Below the pieces are notes generated by a model. That model was not told where the DNA came from. It saw nothing but the letters and a program-made list of their open reading frames with translations, and searched no databases. DNA of 64,000 nucleotides, from positions 24,142 through 88,141 of the forward strand of contig JAGBBV010000022.1 in NCBI GenBank assembly GCA_017938315.1, read 5' to 3'. The position numbers were made by a program, and so were the translations under genes. The DNA is from Lachnospiraceae bacterium (lineage in GTDB: Bacteria > Bacillota > Clostridia > Lachnospirales > Lachnospiraceae). Shown piece after piece: positions 34,678-43,085 of this stretch. How positions within the stretch are numbered: position 1 is the stretch's first letter; the number at the start of each line of letters is the position of its first letter.

Positions 34678-36744
34678 ATGGATGTGAATCAATATTTGGA
34701 AATTTTTCTGGATGAAACAAAAGAACATTTGGAAAGTCTGAATACGCAGATTTTGAGTCTGGAGCAGTCTCCGGAGGACGCTGACACAATTAATGAAATT
34801 TTCCGTGCGGCACATTCCCTGAAGGGTATGGCAGGAACCATGGGATATAAGCGTATGCAGGCGTTAACACATGATATGGAAAATGTGTTTTCCGAAATCA
34901 GAAACGGTAGCATGAAGGTTACTTCCGGATTGATTGATATTCTGTTCCAGTGTCTCGATGCGTTAGAAGAATATACAAAGTGCATTCAGGAAACAGCAGA
35001 TGAAGGTACAAATGAAAATCAGCAGCTTATAGATCAGCTGAATGATTTCCTTAAGGGCGGCGGACAGGCTGAAACTTCTGCAGAAAAACCTAAAAAAGCA
35101 AAAAAAGAAGCAAAAGCAGAAACACCCAAAGAAGACCAGAAGTGGAAAGCAATTCCTCTGGGTGATCCTGAAAAGCATGTATTTGCAGTTGCAAAAAAAC
35201 AAGGAAAACATGTATATGGTTTAGATATCAGAGTACAGGAAACCTGTATTTTGAAAGCAGCCAGAGCATTCCTTGTGTATAAGGCAATTGAAGAGAAGGC
35301 TGAAATTATTGTATGTAATCCTTCTGCACAGGATATTGAAGATGAAAGATTCGAATTGGAATTCAGTTTAATTGTTGTTGCTGAATGTGAAATAGAACAG
35401 ATTATTGCTGCGGCTAAGAATGTTTCTGAAATTGAATCTGTAACAGGTGATGTTGTAGATATTGATGTAAGTGAATACGCAGATGACAAATATGGCAAGG
35501 AAGATGATAAAGCAGATACCAAGGTTGCTGTATCACAGGCTGCACAGGGAACTGCCGTTAAGCAAAGTGACAAGAAAGCATCCAAACCGGTAGTTAACAG
35601 AACGGTGCGTGTAGATATTGAAAAGCTGGATGTGCTTATGAACCTTGTAAGCGAACTTATTATTGCAAAGAACTCTTTAGTGTCTGCATCAAGCACAGAG
35701 ACATCTTTGGGTTCAGGATTCAATGAGCAGATTGAATACTTGGAAAGTGTAACCACCAATCTCCACGAATCCGTAATGAAGGTTCGAATGGTTCCCATTG
35801 AAAGTGTTGTAAATAAATTCCCCAGAATGATCCGCGACTTATCTAAGAAATTAGATAAAAAGATGGAATTATATATGTCCGGTGAAGAGACAGAACTTGA
35901 CAGAACCGTGGTAGATGAAATCGGTGATCCTTTGATGCATTTGCTTCGTAACTCCGCAGACCATGGTTTGGAATCAGCAGAAGTCCGTGCTAAGAGAGGA
36001 AAACCTGAGGTGGGTTCTATCTTCTTGGATGCGTACCAGGATGGTAATAACGTTGTAATTGAAGTGAGAGATGACGGTAACGGAATTGATGTGGAAGCCG
36101 TAAAAACAAAAGCTATTGAGCGCGGTGTTATTACTCCGGAACAGGGCGAAAGCATGAACGAAAAGGATATTATCAATCTCTTGTTCCATGCAGGATTCTC
36201 CACGGCAAAGCAGATATCAGATGTATCCGGCAGAGGTGTTGGACTTGACGTTGTAAAATCAAAGATTGAATCCTTAAGCGGCGAAGTAGAAGTAAAATCT
36301 AAATTGGGAGAAGGCAGTACATGGATTATCAGATTACCTCTTACTCTGGCAATCATTCAGGCTCTTATGGTGATTGTAGGTGGAGAAAAGTATGCGATTT
36401 CTCTTGGCAGCATTCAGACCATAGAAGATATTAATCCTAACGAAATTAAACTGGTTCAGAACAGGGAAGTGATTCATTTGCGTGGCACCGTAATCCCTAT
36501 CATCAGATTAAGCAATGAGCTGGATATCGAAAGCACTAAGCAGGATGATGAGAATATGGTGGTAGTTATTGTCAAGAAGGGAGAAAGATTAGCAGGACTT
36601 GTTGTAGATGAATTAATCGGTCAGCAGGAAATTGTTATCAAATCCTTAGGCAAATATATCAGCAAATGTAAGATTATCAGTGGTGCAACAATCCTTGGTG
36701 ATGGCGAAGTAGCATTGATTCTCGATGCAAACGCACTGATTTAA
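34678..36744 (+). CDS. cheA: CheA, chemotaxis histidine kinase
   Basis: 688 aa with all five domains: P1 HPt with phosphoacceptor His46 in IFRAAHSLKGMAG; P2 region in about 160-275; P3 dimerisation from VRVDIEKLDVLMNLVSELIIAKN; P4 HATPase with DHGLESAEVR, VRDDGNGID, and GRGVGLDVVKSKIESL; and P5 CheW-like domain to the end (VISLGS-type, HLRGTVIPIIRL). A Lys/Ala/Glu linker follows P1. CheA phosphorylates CheY; its other usual target, the CheB receiver, is missing here. Confidence 0.97.
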   Translation: MDVNQYLEIFLDETKEHLESLNTQILSLEQSPEDADTINEIFRAAHSLKGMAGTMGYKRMQALTHDMENVFSEIRNGSMKVTSGLIDILFQCLDALEEYTKCIQETADEGTNENQQLIDQLNDFLKGGGQAETSAEKPKKAKKEAKAETPKEDQKWKAIPLGDPEKHVFAVAKKQGKHVYGLDIRVQETCILKAARAFLVYKAIEEKAEIIVCNPSAQDIEDERFELEFSLIVVAECEIEQIIAAAKNVSEIESVTGDVVDIDVSEYADDKYGKEDDKADTKVAVSQAAQGTAVKQSDKKASKPVVNRTVRVDIEKLDVLMNLVSELIIAKNSLVSASSTETSLGSGFNEQIEYLESVTTNLHESVMKVRMVPIESVVNKFPRMIRDLSKKLDKKMELYMSGEETELDRTVVDEIGDPLMHLLRNSADHGLESAEVRAKRGKPEVGSIFLDAYQDGNNVVIEVRDDGNGIDVEAVKTKAIERGVITPEQGESMNEKDIINLLFHAGFSTAKQISDVSGRGVGLDVVKSKIESLSGEVEVKSKLGEGSTWIIRLPLTLAIIQALMVIVGGEKYAISLGSIQTIEDINPNEIKLVQNREVIHLRGTVIPIIRLSNELDIESTKQDDENMVVVIVKKGERLAGLVVDELIGQQEIVIKSLGKYISKCKIISGATILGDGEVALILDANALI

Positions 36745-36761
36745 GACAGGGGGACAAGCAA

Positions 36762-37226
36762 ATGGATGAATTGAAATTAGCTGAATTAAAGAGTTTAAAT
36801 GAAACCGCACAATATATTGTTATAAAATTAGGTGATGAGCAATACGGCATTGATATCAAATACATAGACAATATTGTCCGTATGCAAAATATTACAAGAG
36901 TTCCTAAGGTACCCGAATACTTAAAAGGTGTAATTAATCTCCGTGGAGAGGTAATTCCCGTAATGAGTATCCGCCTTAAAATGGATTTGCCGGTAGATGA
37001 AATCACAAAGGCAACCAGAATTATTATTTTGAAGTTGGAGCAGCACGGCACAATCGGTGTAATTGTTGATGAAGTGAGGGAAGTAGTTACTTTGTCGGCA
37101 GAAAACATTGAAAAGATGGCCTATGACGGAAAAGAAGGAAAAATTAATTTTGTCAACGGAGTAGGAAAGCATGATGATGAGTTGATTTCTCTTCTGGATT
37201 TGAATGCAGTAGTAATGGAAAAATAA
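36762..37226 (+). CDS. cheW: CheW, receptor-kinase coupling protein
   Basis: 154 aa single CheW domain: YIVIKLGDEQYGIDIKYIDNIVRM, VPEYLKGVINLRGEVIPVMS, and VIVDEVREVVTL. It links chemoreceptors to CheA P5. CAGGGGG upstream, 17 bases after cheA. Confidence 0.97.
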   Translation: MDELKLAELKSLNETAQYIVIKLGDEQYGIDIKYIDNIVRMQNITRVPKVPEYLKGVINLRGEVIPVMSIRLKMDLPVDEITKATRIIILKLEQHGTIGVIVDEVREVVTLSAENIEKMAYDGKEGKINFVNGVGKHDDELISLLDLNAVVMEK

Positions 37227-37243
37227 GAAAGGCGATTGTGGCT

Positions 37244-37879
37244 ATGAATAATCTGAATATGGAACAGTTGACATGTCAGTATTTAGACGTGTTAAAAGAA
37301 CTTGGAAACATAGGTGCAGGAAATGCAACAACTGCATTGGCACAAATGATTGGCTGTAAGATCGATATGTCAGTTCCACAAGTAAAGCTACTGGAGTTTG
37401 CGGAGCTTGGCAACATTGTCGGAAAAGAAGATGAATTAATGGTAGGTATTTATCTTCAGGTAGAAGGTGACATTGAAGGAAATATGATGTTCATTCTTCA
37501 GAAGAGTTCTGCGGCACGACTTGTAAATAAGTTAATGTGCGGAATGCTGGGCGTAACAGATGAAGAAATCATTAATCACGAATTTGGTGAAATGGAATGT
37601 TCAGCCATAAAAGAAGTAGGTAACATTATTACAGGAGCGTATTTGAACGCACTGTCATCACTTACAAACTTGAAGATTTATCCGTCTATTCCACAGCTTG
37701 GTATTGATATGGCAAGTGCACTTCTTAGTGTGCCTGCTGTACAATTCGGACTTTATGCGGACAAAATCCTTCTTGTTCAGACAAAATTCTCAGATGATAT
37801 TGAACTGGACGGTTATTTTATTTTAATACCGGATATGGAATCTTATGAGAAGATTTTAACGACATTAGGAGTAATGTAA
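37244..37879 (+). CDS. cheC: CheC, CheY-P phosphatase
   Basis: 211 aa from ATG 37244 (GTG 37238 possible). Two phosphatase helices with the E-x2-N pattern: LKELGNIGAGNATTALAQM and IKEVGNIITGAYLNALSSL. CheC dephosphorylates CheY-P and its activity rises on binding CheD, whose gene follows. It is the second CheY-P phosphatase after FliY. Confidence 0.96.
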   Translation: MNNLNMEQLTCQYLDVLKELGNIGAGNATTALAQMIGCKIDMSVPQVKLLEFAELGNIVGKEDELMVGIYLQVEGDIEGNMMFILQKSSAARLVNKLMCGMLGVTDEEIINHEFGEMECSAIKEVGNIITGAYLNALSSLTNLKIYPSIPQLGIDMASALLSVPAVQFGLYADKILLVQTKFSDDIELDGYFILIPDMESYEKILTTLGVM

Positions 37880-37911
37880 ACTAAAGGGAAGAGATAGGAG
37901 TTTCTTGAAGG

Positions 37912-38397
37912 ATGAGTGAGGTTATAAAAGTAGGGATGGCAGCTATGGCTGTTTGCAGTGGAGAAGATGCAATTACAACCCTAGGGCTCGGCTCCTGCAT
38001 TGGGATTGCGATTAGAGATCCGGAGAGCGGAATCGGCGGACTGGTGCATATTATGTTGCCTGACAGTACAGAAATCAGAAATAATGCAAACCGACCTAAA
38101 TTTGCGGATACGGGAATAGAAGACCTGGTCAGTGAAATTGTAAAAAAAGGTGGAAGCAGAAACCGTCTGGTTGCCAAAATAGCCGGTGGTGCTCAGATGT
38201 TTGCATTTAGTAGCAGTAGCGATATGATTCGTATTGGTGAAAGAAATGCACTGGCAAGTAAGAAAAAGTTAGAAGAAATGAAAATCCCCCTGCTTGCGGA
38301 GGACACAGGAAAATCATACGGAAGAACAGTTGTTTTCTATCCAAAAACAGGGGATTATATTATCCGTTCCGTTGGTATGCCGGAGAAAGTTATATGA
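37912..38397 (+). CDS. cheD: CheD, receptor deamidase
   Basis: 161 aa. Catalytic Cys in TTLGLGSCIGIAI and His in GGLVHIMLPDS, with AKIAGGAQMF further on. CheD deamidates chemoreceptor glutamines and is held by CheC, giving the third adaptation system. With a receiver-less CheB, CheC/CheD may carry much of the feedback. Its stop overlaps the next start (ATGA). Confidence 0.95.
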   Translation: MSEVIKVGMAAMAVCSGEDAITTLGLGSCIGIAIRDPESGIGGLVHIMLPDSTEIRNNANRPKFADTGIEDLVSEIVKKGGSRNRLVAKIAGGAQMFAFSSSSDMIRIGERNALASKKKLEEMKIPLLAEDTGKSYGRTVVFYPKTGDYIIRSVGMPEKVI

Positions 38398-38711
38398 GAA
38401 AAAATAAATTATTTGCTCCTTTTTTGATGTTGCTGGCGGCAGCTTTTGCCGGTATCGTAATGTTTCGGGGAAATTATGACACAACAGAGCTGCTTGTGAT
38501 TCTGCTTTGTGTCATGATTTTTTTCTATTCCATTGGAAACCTGATACAGAAGAAAGTAACCGCATTTATGGATGAAATCAGAGAGAGAGAAGAGCAGGAA
38601 GAAAAAGAAAAAGGCGAAGTAATTGAGAAAGAAGCGGCTTCTGAGGAGAACACTGAAGAACAGAAAATATCCGAGGACGGCACAGTAAAAGAAGCAGCTA
38701 TGGGGAATTAA
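38394..38711 (+). CDS. Small membrane protein between cheD and fliA, unknown function
   Basis: 105 aa. Two hydrophobic helices (LFAPFLMLLAAAFAGIVMF and LLVILLCVMIFFYSIGNLI), then a charged cytoplasmic tail of about 45 residues dominated by Glu and Lys. Translationally coupled to cheD by a four-base overlap and 15 bases from fliA, so it is a real operon member. I do not recognise the family. It does not resemble FlgM or any known anti-sigma factor, though being next to fliA makes control of FliA one possibility. Confidence 0.75.
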   Translation: MRKNKLFAPFLMLLAAAFAGIVMFRGNYDTTELLVILLCVMIFFYSIGNLIQKKVTAFMDEIREREEQEEKEKGEVIEKEAASEENTEEQKISEDGTVKEAAMGN

Positions 38712-38729
38712 GATAACCGGGAGGGTATG

Positions 38730-39500
38730 ATGGACGAAGCAGGCAGAATGAAGCTTTGGGACGATTATGCAAAAGCAAAATCCCCCGAGATACGAGAGAA
38801 AATCATACTGGAATATGCACCGCTCGTGAAGTTGGTAGCCGGCAGACTGAGTATGTACTTGGGATATAACGTAGAGTACGATGATTTGGTTGGCTACGGA
38901 GTTTTCGGGCTTATTGATGCGATTGATAAATTTGACAGCATGAAAGCTGTCAAATTTGAAACTTATGCCAGTCTAAGGATCCGTGGTGCGATTTTGGATC
39001 AAATCCGTAAAATGGATTGGATTCCAAGGACAATCCGCCAGAAACAAAAGAAGATTGATGCGGTGATGAAAGAAATTGAACTCGAGAAGGGCAGAGCCGC
39101 AACAGATGAAGAGATTGCAATCGGTCTGGGTATCAGTACAGACGAATATGCAAACTGGCAGTCACAGATGAAAATCACGGGAGTGGTATCACTCAATGAA
39201 TTTATGGAAACAGGTAGTGATATTCCCGCAGATAAGACAAATCAGCAACGTTTTGACAGTCCGGAAGAAGTGGTTGAGAAAGAAGAATTAAAAAAAGTGT
39301 TGGCAGAATCACTTGAACTTCTGACTGAAAAAGAAAAGAAAGTCATTCTTCTATATTATTACGAAGAACTGACTTTAAAAGAAATCAGCAACATCCTGGA
39401 AGTTTCGGAATCGAGAGTTTCCCAGTTACATACAAGGGCGTTGCAAAAATTAAAAGATAAAATGGGAAGTTATATGGGAGTTTTTCACCGGGGCGTATAG
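38730..39500 (+). CDS. fliA: FliA/SigD, flagellar sigma factor
   Basis: 256 aa from ATG 38730 (ATG 38727 also possible). Sigma region 2: EYAPLVKLVAGRLSMYLG, YDDLVGYGVFGLIDAIDKFD, FETYASLRIRGAILDQIRKMDWIPR; region 3 and region 4 with LTEKEKKVILLYYYEELTLKEIS and VSESRVSQLHTRALQKLK. It directs late flagellar and chemoreceptor genes and could act at the GCCGATAT site before fliK. FlgM, its usual anti-sigma factor, is not in the window. Confidence 0.96.
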   Translation: MDEAGRMKLWDDYAKAKSPEIREKIILEYAPLVKLVAGRLSMYLGYNVEYDDLVGYGVFGLIDAIDKFDSMKAVKFETYASLRIRGAILDQIRKMDWIPRTIRQKQKKIDAVMKEIELEKGRAATDEEIAIGLGISTDEYANWQSQMKITGVVSLNEFMETGSDIPADKTNQQRFDSPEEVVEKEELKKVLAESLELLTEKEKKVILLYYYEELTLKEISNILEVSESRVSQLHTRALQKLKDKMGSYMGVFHRGV

Positions 39501-39515
39501 TGATAGGGGGAAATG

Positions 39516-41117
39516 ATGAGAAACGGTTATTTTCGGTTATTATGTAGCGAAAATGGAACAGTACTTAAAATAGTAGCACCGAAGGATGAAGGAAAGCCTG
39601 TTTCTTCGAAAGAAGTAATAGAGTATCTGACGCAACACGGTGTGACTTATGATGCGGTCCAATTAACGAAAGATATTCAAAATGCAGTATCCCTAGGTGC
39701 ACCGGAATCTGCTGTTATGGTGAATAAGGAGTGTACTGTTGAGATATCTGAAAGTTATAAAATGACAGTGAGCCAGGACGGCATGCTTGTAGTTGCACGA
39801 TTCTATCCTCCTTCTTTAAGAGGAAAGCGCATGACTGCATCGGATTTCTTTGGTGACCTGGCACAGAAGAATATTACGTTTGGAGTGCGGAGGGAAATTA
39901 TCGAAGCGTTTTTCAAAACGCCTATTTATTGTACAGATGTTGTCATTGCCAAGGGACAACCACCCCGTCATGGGCAGGATGCCAGAATCGAATATTATTT
40001 TGAGACAGATATTAAGGCAAAACCCACATTAAACAGTGATGGTAGTGTGGACTTCTTTAATTTAAATGCCATTAATCACTGTAGTGCCGGTGATGTGCTT
40101 GCACGCTTGTTCCCGGAAGATCCGGGTGAATATGGCAGATCCGTATATGACGAGAAAATTAAACCCAGGGACGTAAAGCGTATGATCCTCAGATATGGAA
40201 GAAATATTGCCATTTCAGAGGATAAGCAGGTGCTTACGGCAGAAACAAACGGACATGTGACGCTTGTGGATGACAAAGTATTCGTCTCCAATGTGTTTGA
40301 AGTGGAAAATGTTGATATTTCTACGGGAAATATAGAATATGAAGGAAGTATTAAAGTAAACGGAAACGTATGTGCTAACTTTAGTGTAAAAGCCAAAGGT
40401 AACATTGAAGTTTCAGGTATCGTGGAAGGCGCTGAATTGCAGGCCGGCGGTAACATTGTTATTGCCAGAGGCATGAATGGCATGGCAAAGGGCGTTCTTA
40501 AGGCCGGCGGAAATATTATCGCGAAGTTTATTGAAAATTCAAAAGTATATGCAGAAGGTTATGTTTCCACAGAATCTATCCTGCACAGTGATGTAGTTGC
40601 GGGAACAGAAATTACAGTCAGCGGAAAAAGAGGGTTCATTACCGGTGGTAAGGTTTCCGCTTCCAGTTTGGTTAAAGTAAAGACCCTTGGTTCTGCTATG
40701 GGTGCTGATACGGTGGTTGAAGTAGGTGTGGATCCCAGTATAAAATTGAAGGTACAGGATTTGCGTAAGGAAATTGTGGAAAATCGAAAAGAGATAGAGA
40801 AGATACAACCGGTGATTGTGGCTATGACCCAGAAAATGGCACAGGGTGTGGCGTTAAAACCGGAGCAACTTAAAACACTTCAGGAAATGGTGCAAAAGGA
40901 AAAAGAACTACAGGAAAAAGTTGATTCTGACATGAGAGAATTTAATAATTTGCAGGATATGTTAAATGAATGCAGTAACGCCAGGGTTGAAGTGACAGGA
41001 GAGGTTTTCGCAGGAACAAAAATCAGTATTTCAGACGTTTCCATGGTGGTGAAAAACAGTATGACATATTGCCGGTTTGTAAAGGAACAGGGCGATATTA
41101 AGATGTCATCCTTATAA
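39516..41117 (+). CDS. FapA-type (DUF342) protein
   Basis: 533 aa. N-terminal FapA domain with GKPVSSKEVIEYLTQHGVTYD and the loop PRHGQDARIEYYFE; central right-handed beta-helix-like repeats (about 255-400) with VNVN-type turns such as EGSIKVNGNVCANFSVKAKGNIEVSG and GGNIVIARGMNGMAKGVLKAGGNIIAKF; and a C-terminal coiled coil (about 410-480). In Vibrio FapA couples flagellar or polar assembly with glucose-dependent regulation; in Firmicutes the role is unknown. Position right after fliA makes a flagellar role likely. ATG 39513 is an alternative start. Confidence 0.85.
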   Translation: MRNGYFRLLCSENGTVLKIVAPKDEGKPVSSKEVIEYLTQHGVTYDAVQLTKDIQNAVSLGAPESAVMVNKECTVEISESYKMTVSQDGMLVVARFYPPSLRGKRMTASDFFGDLAQKNITFGVRREIIEAFFKTPIYCTDVVIAKGQPPRHGQDARIEYYFETDIKAKPTLNSDGSVDFFNLNAINHCSAGDVLARLFPEDPGEYGRSVYDEKIKPRDVKRMILRYGRNIAISEDKQVLTAETNGHVTLVDDKVFVSNVFEVENVDISTGNIEYEGSIKVNGNVCANFSVKAKGNIEVSGIVEGAELQAGGNIVIARGMNGMAKGVLKAGGNIIAKFIENSKVYAEGYVSTESILHSDVVAGTEITVSGKRGFITGGKVSASSLVKVKTLGSAMGADTVVEVGVDPSIKLKVQDLRKEIVENRKEIEKIQPVIVAMTQKMAQGVALKPEQLKTLQEMVQKEKELQEKVDSDMREFNNLQDMLNECSNARVEVTGEVFAGTKISISDVSMVVKNSMTYCRFVKEQGDIKMSSL

Positions 41118-41136
41118 GGAAAAGGGGAAAAAGACA

Positions 41137-41454
41137 ATGACAATCAGCCGTGTGGCCCTGCAGGGACAGGTGACCAGAGCACAGGACTTTACCACAATCA
41201 AGCAAAATGAAGATAACAGAGGAATTGTGGAACAGAGTAATATACAAAAGCAATTCGGGCGCAACGTAGATGACAAACTTCATCAGGTACATGAGGGTGA
41301 CCGTACAGAGAATGAAGGAAAACGTTTTGATGCAAAGGATGAGGGGAACGGTTCCTATTTTGGTGATGGTGGCAGACAGCGGAAAAAGGAAGAGAAAAAG
41401 GAAAACGGAAAAGTTATATTAAAGGGGCGAAGCTCCTTTGATATCAAAATTTGA
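41137..41454 (+). CDS. Small hydrophilic flagellar-cluster protein, unknown function
   Basis: 105 aa, no membrane segment and no cysteine. The N-terminus TISRVALQGQVTRAQDFTTIKQNEDN is neutral; the rest is highly charged (GDRTENEGKRFDAKDEG, then RQRKKEEKKENGK). It looks largely unstructured. It ends four bases into the next gene and follows the FapA gene by 19 bases, so it belongs to the operon. I do not recognise the family; export substrate, chaperone or regulator are all open. Confidence 0.72.
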   Translation: MTISRVALQGQVTRAQDFTTIKQNEDNRGIVEQSNIQKQFGRNVDDKLHQVHEGDRTENEGKRFDAKDEGNGSYFGDGGRQRKKEEKKENGKVILKGRSSFDIKI

Positions 41455-41474
41455 CGGGTAATACAGGTGGAAAA

Positions 41475-42305
41475 ATGAGTGTGACAGAAATAATTGTGCT
41501 GGTGCTTGGAATATTAGTGTTTATTCTGAGTTATTTATTGCCGGCAGGGAAAAAGGGACAAGGCCAGAAGGCAGAGGCAGTAGATGAAAAACAAATCAAA
41601 GAAATAGTCGAAAAAGAAGTGAAAGAAGCGAAAAGCCAAATCCAGGATATCGTGGATGAGACCATAACCTATTCTATGGAAAAAACCGAGCGGACCATGG
41701 AGCGTCTTACAAACGAAAAGATTATGGCAGTTAATGAGTATTCTGACACAGTTTTGGAGCAGATTAACAAAAATCATAAAGAAGTAGTTTTTCTGTATGA
41801 TATGTTAAACGATAAGCATGATAACCTGAAAGAAACGGTGAGTGAAGCGGTAAAAACAGCCACGGAAGTAAAGCAGACTGTAAAGGAAGCAGAAAAGATT
41901 TCCATACAAGAGCCGTTTGCGGCACTTGAACCGGAGAGAGTGATGCCGGAACAGATTATTCAAGAGGCAGCACCGGTGCCACAGGCTGTTTTTGAAACGA
42001 TGATACAAGAGCCGAAATCTGATATAGAGACTACTATAGAATCTGCGGCAGATGTAAGTGCACCGGAAGAACAGGATAATACGGAATTATTGACGGTAAA
42101 CACTTCAGACAAAGCAGAAAGAGCAGAGAAGGCCGGCAGGGTGGATATCAGTAGCATTGCATCGCCCGTAAAAGGCGGAAGAAACAGTAATGAGCGGATT
42201 TTAGAACTTCATAAGGCAGGAAAGTCTAATATGGCAATTGCAAAAGAACTTGGACTTGGAATCGGTGAAGTAAAGCTTGTTATTGATTTGTTCGAAGGAA
42301 TATAA
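41475..42305 (+). CDS. SwrB-like membrane-anchored coiled-coil protein
   Basis: 276 aa from ATG 41475. One N-terminal TM helix (VTEIIVLVLGILVFILSYLL), then a long acidic coiled coil (about 30-130), a variable Glu/Pro region and a C-terminal helix-turn-helix-like end NERILELHKAGKSNMAIAKELGLGIGEVKLVIDLFEGI (about 239-276). In Bacillus, SwrB has the same N-terminal build and the same place between sigD and rpsB, and it activates the export gate during basal-body assembly. Equivalence is inferred from position and architecture; overall sequence similarity was not tested. Confidence 0.75.
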   Translation: MSVTEIIVLVLGILVFILSYLLPAGKKGQGQKAEAVDEKQIKEIVEKEVKEAKSQIQDIVDETITYSMEKTERTMERLTNEKIMAVNEYSDTVLEQINKNHKEVVFLYDMLNDKHDNLKETVSEAVKTATEVKQTVKEAEKISIQEPFAALEPERVMPEQIIQEAAPVPQAVFETMIQEPKSDIETTIESAADVSAPEEQDNTELLTVNTSDKAERAEKAGRVDISSIASPVKGGRNSNERILELHKAGKSNMAIAKELGLGIGEVKLVIDLFEGI

Positions 42306-42323
42306 ACAATACGGAGTAAGGAA

Positions 42324-42926
42324 ATGAACTTGAAATATTACCTAAGGGGACTTGGGATAGGAATTGTGGTTACGGTCATTATTATGAGTGTATCTGCAAA
42401 TGATAAAAAAGAACAACTCAGCGATGCAGAGATTAAAGCAAGAGCAGAGCAACTTGGAATGGTTGAAAGCAGCGGTGTACTGGCGGAATTAGAAGAGCCT
42501 GCAGAAATGCAAGCACGGTCGCCGGAGAAGACGCCGGTGCCGGAACCTACAGAAACACCGTCGCCGGAACCTGAACCGGCAGAGTCACCGGAACCGGAAC
42601 CGGAATCGTCGCCGGAACCTGAACCCACAGAAGAACCGGCACCGTCACCTGAACTGACACCGTCGCCGGCACCCACAGAAACACCGGAGCCTGAAAAAAC
42701 AGAAGAGCCGGAAAGTGATGTGATGGTAACAATTGTAGTAAACGGAGGAGAAAGTTCCTACACAGTCTGCAAGCGGTTGCAGGAAAAAGGACTGATTGCC
42801 TCGGCGTCCGATTTTGATTCCTATTTATGTGACAAGGGTCTTGACAACAAGTTAAGGGCCGGGACGTTTGAGATACCTGAAAATGCGGAGCCGGATGAAA
42901 TTGCTGAAATATTAACAATTAAATAA
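42324..42926 (+). CDS. Membrane-anchored Pro-Glu-rich protein with LysM-like (MltG-type) end
   Basis: 200 aa. A signal anchor (GLGIGIVVTVIIMSVSA), a short helix (LSDAEIKARAEQLGM), a roughly 65-residue Pro/Glu/Ser/Thr spacer with many PEPEP units (about 65-130), and a C-terminal domain VTIVVNGGESSYTVCKRLQ...GLIASASDFDSYLCDKGLDNKLRAGTFEIPENAEPDEIAEIL, like the LysM-type subdomain of MltG/YceG endolytic transglycosylases. The catalytic MltG domain is absent. It is likely an outward-facing wall-associated protein spanning peptidoglycan with its rigid spacer. Last gene of the flagellar cluster; role in it unknown. Confidence 0.75.
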   Translation: MNLKYYLRGLGIGIVVTVIIMSVSANDKKEQLSDAEIKARAEQLGMVESSGVLAELEEPAEMQARSPEKTPVPEPTETPSPEPEPAESPEPEPESSPEPEPTEEPAPSPELTPSPAPTETPEPEKTEEPESDVMVTIVVNGGESSYTVCKRLQEKGLIASASDFDSYLCDKGLDNKLRAGTFEIPENAEPDEIAEILTIK

Positions 42927-42937
42927 GGAAAATGCCA

Positions 42938-42961
42938 AAAACCCCTTGCGAAAGGGGTTTT
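42938..42961 (+). terminator. Terminator of the flagellar cluster
   Basis: A perfect 10-bp stem, AAAACCCCTT (42938-42947) and AAGGGGTTTT (42952-42961), with loop GCGA. The T run is only the last four stem bases. The rpsB -35 lies in the same hairpin. Confidence 0.75.
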
Positions 42962-42974
42962 GCTATGCTATAAT
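42946..42974 (+). promoter_or_regulatory. rpsB promoter overlapping the upstream terminator
   Basis: TTGCGA (42946-42951) in the loop and flank of the terminator hairpin, a 17-base spacer and TATAAT (42969-42974) with TGC before it (extended -10). Transcription would start near 42981, giving a leader of about 105 bases. Confidence 0.65.
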
Positions 42975-42980
42975 TTGCTA

Positions 42981-43085
42981 GTTGTGACTATAAATCACGC
43001 ACATTGCTTTTTGCCGGTGCTTCTTAACGCGGAGGTGGCAAAGAAAAAAGAATGTGCGGAAGTAAAACCAAACGGAGGTAGAAAC
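42981..43085 (+). ncRNA. Structured 5' leader of rpsB, possible S2 autoregulatory element
   Basis: Nested pairing is visible: CGCACATT (42998-43005) with AATGTGCG (43051-43058), inside it TTTTTGCC-type 43008-43015 with 43037-43044 (eight pairs, one G-U), and an inner 43020-43024 with 43031-43035. The ribosome site GGAGG lies just downstream of the structure. Ribosomal protein S2 regulates its own leader in several bacteria; this instance does not match a leader class I can name. Confidence 0.45.

Noticed and set aside
35034-36356. 440-codon open frame on the minus strand inside cheA
   Set aside because: Serine/threonine-rich antisense of a real gene, with no ribosome site or domain. Similar antisense frames in fliY, fliM and rpsB are rejected for the same reason.
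42510-42710. Short tandem repeats (CCGGAACC type) as a CRISPR-like or mobile repeat
   Set aside because: They encode the Pro-Glu spacer of an intact protein; repeat units are of irregular length with no spacers.
42960-43085. In-frame N-terminal extension of S2 from an ATG upstream
   Set aside because: It covers the promoter -10 and the structured leader; ATG 43086 has GGAGG and gives the standard S2 N-terminus.
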